Virus record (IMG/VR): IMGVR_UViG_3300042731_003658
Span: 1-42,652 of that record
DNA: 42,652 nucleotides
Source of the DNA: a virus
Reading direction: 5' to 3' (one strand)
This document shows, one piece after another, positions 39,106 to 42,652 of the stretch; position 1 is the first letter of the stretch, and the number at the start of each line of letters is the position of its first letter. Below the pieces are notes generated by a model, which was not told the DNA's origin, did not search any database, and saw only the letters and a program-made list of their open reading frames with translations. Made by a program: the position numbers and the translations under genes.

Positions 39106-39342
39106 ATGGCTGAACACTCATACTTCGAATGTAAATGCGGCAAGCCGTATTGCCGATTCTGTGATGGTGGTTTGGGATATTGCACAGTGTGTAATGGATT
39201 TGAAGGAACGCTAACCACACATTGCCCCGGCCGTAAACTCACCGAGGAAGAGGAGATCATGATTTACAATCTCGGCATCCTCGACTTCCGGAATGGTAGG
39301 TGGGTTTACAGACCCAATTACTCAAGATATTACAGAAAGTAA
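39106..39342 (+). CDS. multi-Cys zinc-binding protein
   Basis: 78 residues from ATG 39106 behind AAAGGAGGTTGACA. CKCGKPYCRFCDGG, then GYCTVCNGF and a His/Cys (TTHCPG) suggest two zinc sites. A tyrosine-rich tail ends RYYRK. It is the last gene before the structured region. Confidence 0.65.
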   Translation: MAEHSYFECKCGKPYCRFCDGGLGYCTVCNGFEGTLTTHCPGRKLTEEEEIMIYNLGILDFRNGRWVYRPNYSRYYRK

Positions 39343-39458
39343 CTCCAAAACTTGAGAGCGGGTTAGCCAGCGCTCTCAAGGCGGCGGGCCTTGTTTAGTG
39401 GCTCGGTTTGCTTCTTTTCACGTGGGCAAAAAACGGTGCTCGTGTGTGGAGTTTTTAG
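39341..39458 (+). ncRNA. possible structured non-coding RNA
   Basis: The outer stem AACTCCA (39341-39347) pairs TGGAGTT (39447-39453). Inside is a perfect 10-bp hairpin CTTGAGAGCG / CGCTCTCAAG (39351-39380, 10-nt loop), a second CGGGCC / GGCTCG hairpin and CACG/CGTG. There is no open reading frame of note. It is followed by terminator T3. This is a multi-branched fold by eye; it may be a phage small RNA or merely a read-through structure. Confidence 0.45.
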
Positions 39459-39464
39459 TATTAT

Positions 39465-39498
39465 GGGGTAGGAGCTTTTGCTTCTACCCCGTTTTTTT
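39465..39498 (+). terminator. Rho-independent terminator T3
   Basis: 11-bp stem GGGGTAGGAGC / GCTTCTACCCC, TTTT loop, then G and seven T. The third copy of the T1/T2 design. Confidence 0.9.
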
Positions 39499-39537
39499 GG
39501 AATTATACTAATAACAACCAAATACAAGGAGGGTATT

Positions 39538-39774
39538 ATGATTAATTTTGTAAAAAAGTTATTTGGTAGGGTGTTTAACAGGGCTCCGGTGAAAAGACCT
39601 TTAAAGTACAGAACCACTGAAACAGAATGGGCTTATTACTGGGTATCGCGCATCGGTGATAATAAAGAAATTATGCATGATCGAGTTACTGAATCGATGT
39701 GGCCTTATTGGTGGTTCATGAATCTTAGTGATCAAGGGCTCAGGAACATCCCGAAAGGAGGTTATCGTGTATGA
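39538..39774 (+). CDS. protein with one WAYYW..IGD repeat
   Basis: 78 residues from ATG 39538 behind AAGGAGGGTATT. A basic N-terminus (MINFVKKLFGRVFNRAPVKR) precedes one full unit, TEWAYYWVSRIGDNKEIMHD-RVTE, and a degenerate second (SMWPYWWFMNL). This is the unit repeated in the gene at 42282. The stop overlaps the GTG start of the next gene. Confidence 0.65.
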   Translation: MINFVKKLFGRVFNRAPVKRPLKYRTTETEWAYYWVSRIGDNKEIMHDRVTESMWPYWWFMNLSDQGLRNIPKGGYRV

Positions 39775-40051
39775 AAGGGTTAGAATTTGCGGCTACGTTA
39801 CAAGCATTGATGTAGTATCAGAATCAATGTGTGAAGTGATTATTGAAAGTAGGGTGTATATTATCCCTGCCGTCATTATTGGTGAAGCAGTGGTAAACAT
39901 ATTCCGGAAGCTATTCAAGGAAAACGATTATATTGAGGCTTCTGGAAGAGTGGCTGATGGTAAAAACTCCGCTGGAAAGAATGTGTTTGCTATAAACGTT
40001 ATACATTCCAGAAATTCACCAAATGGAAACCTGATAGACATACATGTATAA
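39767..40051 (+). CDS. OB-fold-like small protein
   Basis: 94 residues from GTG 39767 (AAAGGAGGTTATC upstream). Beta pattern ERVRICGYVTSIDVVSESMC, CEVIIESRVYIIPAVI, YIEASGRVADGKNSAGKNVF, AINVIHS resembles an OB fold of SSB type. It is near the clear SSB gene. It probably binds nucleic acid, but this is inference. Confidence 0.5.
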   Translation: MYERVRICGYVTSIDVVSESMCEVIIESRVYIIPAVIIGEAVVNIFRKLFKENDYIEASGRVADGKNSAGKNVFAINVIHSRNSPNGNLIDIHV

Positions 40052-40060
40052 AAATGAACC

Positions 40061-40092
40061 GCTGCTTAGGTTAAAAAGTTAACCTTGGTAGC
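40061..40092 (+). other. leader hairpin before zinc gene
   Basis: GCTGC / GGTAGC outer stem around a perfect 7-bp stem AGGTTAA / TTAACCT with AAAG loop, 21 nt before the next start. Possible translational control or transcript-end structure. Confidence 0.5.
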
Positions 40093-40113
40093 ACATACAG
40101 AAAAGGAGGGTTT

Positions 40114-40428
40114 ATGCATTCAAACAACAAAACCAGTGTAAAAAAGAACGTCATGGAGAATCCGTATCTGCTCGGGATATACCCCAATGGTAAGCCCAGC
40201 GTGTACGACATTGTTCAGCGCGCGAAGAAATTTGGCTGTGCGCCATTTCTGGTGCCTGGTAAAAGGATGATAATGGAATTTACCTGCCCCGCCTGCGGAG
40301 ATGGGCATATGATCAAATTTATTCGAAAACCCGACTTACGCCACAAGATTCACGTCTGTGTCAAATGTGGCTACAGGTATATGTCGCCAGGGTGGGTAGA
40401 GGTAAACGGTACATTTAAGAATTTCTAA
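40114..40428 (+). CDS. zinc-ribbon protein
   Basis: 104 residues. The C-terminal half has FTCPACGDGHMIKF and HVCVKCGYRYMSPGW, a zinc ribbon; the N-terminal half is basic with a helix (DIVQRAKKFG). AAAGGAGGGTTT precedes the ATG. It probably binds nucleic acid. Confidence 0.65.
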   Translation: MHSNNKTSVKKNVMENPYLLGIYPNGKPSVYDIVQRAKKFGCAPFLVPGKRMIMEFTCPACGDGHMIKFIRKPDLRHKIHVCVKCGYRYMSPGWVEVNGTFKNF

Positions 40429-40502
40429 ACCAATATACGCCGATCAAGGGGAACGCTGAATCGGTCATTGTTATGCCCAAGCCGGGCAGAAAGGACATTA
40501 CT

Positions 40503-41048
40503 ATGTCAGACATTAACGAAGCTTTGGTTGTTGGACATCTGGCCGCAGACCCGGAATTAAGATACACCAAAAACAACATTCCCGTTTGCAACCTCAGGGT
40601 TTATACGAACAGGAGATGGAAAGACAAGACCACCGGACAACCTCGTGAGAAGGTTGACCGACATACAGTGGTATGTTGGAATGCCGACGCGGAGAATGCC
40701 GCCAAGTACCTTCACAAGGGCAGTCATGTGCTCGTGAGGGGGCGATATGAAACCAGGGAATTCTTGGGAGCGGTCAAGGATGCGAATGGGAATGTCATCT
40801 GCTACGCCAATAATCAGCCCGTCATGGCCAAGAGATACGCCCATGAGATACAGGCCGCGTTCATCAATTATCTTGACAAGAGACCCACGGAGAATGCATA
40901 CGGAGACCCCAGGGCATATACGCAAGGGGCACAGAGTAGCCATGTACCACTTCCGTATGGGGTACAACAGCAATATGCGAATCCCAGTGAGCCTCCGGAC
41001 TATGATCTTCCGCCCGTGGATGTGTATACTGATATTCCTGGTGCATAG
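40503..41048 (+). CDS. ssb: single-stranded DNA-binding protein
   Basis: 181 residues from ATG 40503 (AAAGGACATTACT upstream); the frame to 40473 is longer but has no ribosome site. The N-terminal OB domain (about 1-105) has EALVVGHLAADPELRYT, VCNLRVYTNRRWKD, HTVVCWNADAENAAKYL, KGSHVLVRGRYETRE, typical of bacterial-type SSB. The C-terminal 70 residues are disordered, rich in Pro, Gln, Tyr. It ends VDVYTDIPGA, a variant of the usual D-D-D-I-P-F tip that recruits partners. It coats ssDNA during replication. Confidence 0.9.
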   Translation: MSDINEALVVGHLAADPELRYTKNNIPVCNLRVYTNRRWKDKTTGQPREKVDRHTVVCWNADAENAAKYLHKGSHVLVRGRYETREFLGAVKDANGNVICYANNQPVMAKRYAHEIQAAFINYLDKRPTENAYGDPRAYTQGAQSSHVPLPYGVQQQYANPSEPPDYDLPPVDVYTDIPGA

Positions 41049-41190
41049 GTGTTTCAGACCTCACTAGGCCCCCCGATCCTGAAAGAGAATCATTGTCACT
41101 GGTCCATTATTGGAATGACGACCGCCCTACAAGCACCTTGGGCAAACCAGAAGATTCCAGGATTAAAAAATTCAGCTTCTCAGCTTTTAA

Positions 41191-41240
41191 TTAATCACAT
41201 AGGAAGGCGGAGTATATCCGTCTTCCGAATGGTTGATTAA
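41191..41240 (+). other. two-part stem-loop in a leader
   Basis: Outer TTAATCA / TGATTAA and inner GGAAGGCGGA / TCCGTCTTCC (10 bp, one G-U), 32 nt before the next ATG. No U-run follows, so it is not an obvious terminator. The rest of 41049-41190 shows nothing I can support. Confidence 0.5.
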
Positions 41241-41271
41241 ATACATAGACAACATAAAGAAAGGAGGTATT

Positions 41272-41697
41272 ATGATAGGTTATGTAGATTCACGCATCGA
41301 CCCAAACAAAGCGGTGATGTACCAAGATTGGATTAACAGTAATGTTCCGGCCGACGGTAAAAAAGTGATAGGTTCATGTGTGCATTACTCCAAAAAGATG
41401 GTAGAGAGGTTTCCGGAACTTCGACTGGTTGGAATCCAAGACCTATTTGAGGGGCATTGTTGGTGCTTCACCGAAGATAATCTTGTAGTGGACCCTACAG
41501 CTCACCAATACGATAATGGGTTTTGTTATCCCAACGATCCCCTCGAAGAGGAGGATTTTCCAACTGGCAAGTGTATATGGTGCGGTGAGATGGTCATTCC
41601 AGATACCAATAGGGCAAGGGAATGGTTTGGGGCTGATATGGTAGGCCCTCATCATGAATGCGACCGTTTACTAATGGAGGATCTAAATTCAATATGA
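41272..41697 (+). CDS. possible papain/transglutaminase-like protein
   Basis: 141 residues from ATG 41272 behind AAAGGAGGTATT. The order GSCVHYSKKM (Cys), FEGHCWCFTED (His), NLVVDPTAHQY (Asp) fits the Cys-His-Asp triad of transglutaminase/papain-like folds in small phage proteins. A CxxC (CIWCGEM) and a late HH..C may bind zinc. Activity is unproven. It overlaps the next start by 4 nt (ATGA). Confidence 0.5.
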   Translation: MIGYVDSRIDPNKAVMYQDWINSNVPADGKKVIGSCVHYSKKMVERFPELRLVGIQDLFEGHCWCFTEDNLVVDPTAHQYDNGFCYPNDPLEEEDFPTGKCIWCGEMVIPDTNRAREWFGADMVGPHHECDRLLMEDLNSI

Positions 41698-41894
41698 GAG
41701 GAGGTAATCTTATTAAAAAATATTGTCCATGTTGTGGAAGACAGGTTGTATCATATAACCAATCTGACGAACATACGGCTTCTGGAACCAGACCTAAACG
41801 CGCAGTAAATCCTAATGAGTTATTCTGTGATGAATGCGGGGAGGAATTGGATGAGAATGGATTATTCCCAGAAGAAGCAGCCCAGTGTCAGTAA
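41694..41894 (+). CDS. zinc-ribbon protein
   Basis: 66 residues from ATG 41694, overlapping the previous stop. KKYCPCCGRQVVSYN and LFCDECGEELDENG make a zinc ribbon. The strong AGGAGG at 41698-41703 lies inside this frame and is ideally spaced for an ATT codon at 41712. A shorter 60-residue product with a rare start is therefore possible. Confidence 0.6.
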   Translation: MRGGNLIKKYCPCCGRQVVSYNQSDEHTASGTRPKRAVNPNELFCDECGEELDENGLFPEEAAQCQ

Positions 41895-41964
41895 ATTAAT
41901 ACAAACGAACAGATCAGAGCTCCATCGTTTCTCTTTAACTGCTTTTTGAAGAAAGGGGATTATT

Positions 41965-42213
41965 ATGTCAAGATTAACACCAATGGAGATTATGTTGGTG
42001 GAAGCCAACAAGAAAATTGATGCTTTATTGAAACTTTTATCGAAACCGGACAGGATAGAACCATCTAGCTACACAGAGGTTCGGCTTGACTTTGTCGACT
42101 TGCCCATACACATGAAATCACGAATCATGAAGAGTGGCAATACCATCGGTGCGAAGTTAAACACTGATTTCCACAACACATTTCCGGATGGACTCATCTG
42201 CACCATTAAATGA
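41965..42213 (+). CDS. small unknown protein
   Basis: 82 residues. A helical N-terminus (MEIMLVEANKKIDALLKLL) precedes a mixed second half (EVRLDFVDLPIHMKSRIMKS). AAAGGGGATTATT precedes the start. The family is unknown. A pseudoknot follows its stop. Confidence 0.6.
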   Translation: MSRLTPMEIMLVEANKKIDALLKLLSKPDRIEPSSYTEVRLDFVDLPIHMKSRIMKSGNTIGAKLNTDFHNTFPDGLICTIK

Positions 42214-42222
42214 TAACCAACT

Positions 42223-42263
42223 CCTCGGATGCCACTGGCTGAGGTTAAACTTGTGGCATAACA
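42223..42263 (+). ncRNA. 41-nt H-type pseudoknot element, copy 2
   Basis: Identical over 41 nt to 38826-38866. It lies 18 nt before the ATG at 42282, with AAGGAGG between. In copy 1 the distance to the ATG is longer and includes an extra hairpin. Confidence 0.7.
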
Positions 42264-42281
42264 TGAGACAAGGAGGTTTCA

Positions 42282-42652
42282 ATGAATTACAAAGAACAAA
42301 GAAAATTTGCAAAAGAACTATTTTCCGGCAAACTGCCGAGTGATGTGGTAAAAGTATTTGAAGATGAAGATGAGTGTTTCGGTGCTATCCTGGAAAAACT
42401 GAAACCGTTCCGGGAAATTGTTCTTGAAGTGATCAAGAATATCGAAATTCCCTCAGAATGGGCTTATTATTGGGCCAGGCTTATTGGTGATAAGGGAGTC
42501 ATGCGTGATAGAGTCACTGAATCAGAATGGGCTTATCGCTGGGCCAGGTGGATTGGTGATAGGAAAATCATGAGAGATCGGATCACCGAGTCAGGATGGG
42601 CTTATCGATGGGCCAGGGATATTGGTGATAAAGAAGTCATGCGTGATCGGGT
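42282..42652 (+). CDS. 23-residue tandem-repeat protein (runs off window)
   Basis: At least 123 residues from ATG 42282 behind AAGGAGGTTTCA, still open at the edge. A helical N-terminal domain (about 1-57) is followed by tandem units of 23 residues: SEWAYYWARLIGDKGVMRDR-VTE, SEWAYRWARWIGDRKIMRDR-ITE, SGWAYRWARDIGDKEVMRDR. The consensus W-A-Y-x-W-A-x-x-I-G-D-x-x-x-M-R-D-R-[VI]-T-E is probably two short helices per unit, forming a solenoid. Function is unknown. A single unit occurs in the gene at 39538. Confidence 0.75.
   Translation, partial: MNYKEQRKFAKELFSGKLPSDVVKVFEDEDECFGAILEKLKPFREIVLEVIKNIEIPSEWAYYWARLIGDKGVMRDRVTESEWAYRWARWIGDRKIMRDRITESGWAYRWARDIGDKEVMRDR

Noticed and set aside
41049-41240. 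63-residue rightward frame after ssb
   Set aside because: No ribosome site; the region holds a two-part hairpin and looks like a leader.
1-42652. tRNA genes
   Set aside because: No cloverleaf with the expected GTTCGA-type arm was found by eye on either strand. The GTTCAACGA near 10118 belongs to the intron core.

Overview
The window is part of the genome of a tailed double-stranded DNA bacteriophage (Caudoviricetes). It holds a large terminase, portal, maturation protease, scaffold-like protein, major capsid protein (MCP) and tail-fibre-like proteins, together with phage-type nucleotide and DNA metabolism genes. Ribosome binding sites are bacterial (AGGAGG type) and several promoters look sigma70-like. 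A GH19-type lysin is compatible with a Gram-negative host, but nothing here names the host. No tail tube, sheath or polymerase gene is in view, so tail type cannot be assigned. The gene content (ClpP, methionine aminopeptidase, actin-like protein, many small unknown genes) suggests a large-genome phage; this is inference.

Layout. Everything from 1 to about 37.4 kb is read leftward (minus strand). Everything from about 38.0 kb to the end is read rightward. The two directions diverge from a roughly 600-bp non-coding region (37418-38032) with two families of tandem repeats. In order of leftward transcription: 37.4-29.6 kb carries more than 25 small, mostly unknown genes (zinc ribbons, one-pass membrane proteins, a secreted protein, a Myb/SANT-like protein, a nucleoside deoxyribosyltransferase-like protein), a methionine aminopeptidase and a winged-helix protein next to iteron-like repeats. 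Region 29.5-21.4 kb carries ClpP, a coiled-coil protein, an actin-like ATPase, the lysin, a cold-shock protein, dNMP kinase and an HD hydrolase. Region 21.3-8.0 kb is the packaging and head module. Region 6.1-0 kb is a tail-fibre module with repeated beta domains and small coiled-coil proteins. The rightward region carries small zinc-binding genes in individually terminated cassettes, an SSB, and proteins with a 23-residue tandem repeat.

The most striking content is a concentration of homing elements on the head genes. Read with splicing, the MCP gene is broken into four exons by three group I introns, and one exon is only 20 nt. Two of the introns carry LAGLIDADG endonuclease genes. The terminase carries a 370-residue intein with its own LAGLIDADG domain. 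Two free-standing Vsr-like endonucleases sit beside the MCP gene and between the lysin and cold-shock genes. A second unusual signal is an identical 41-nt element, able to fold as an H-type pseudoknot, in two rightward 5' leaders 3.4 kb apart.

All calls come from reading the sequence. No database search was run.
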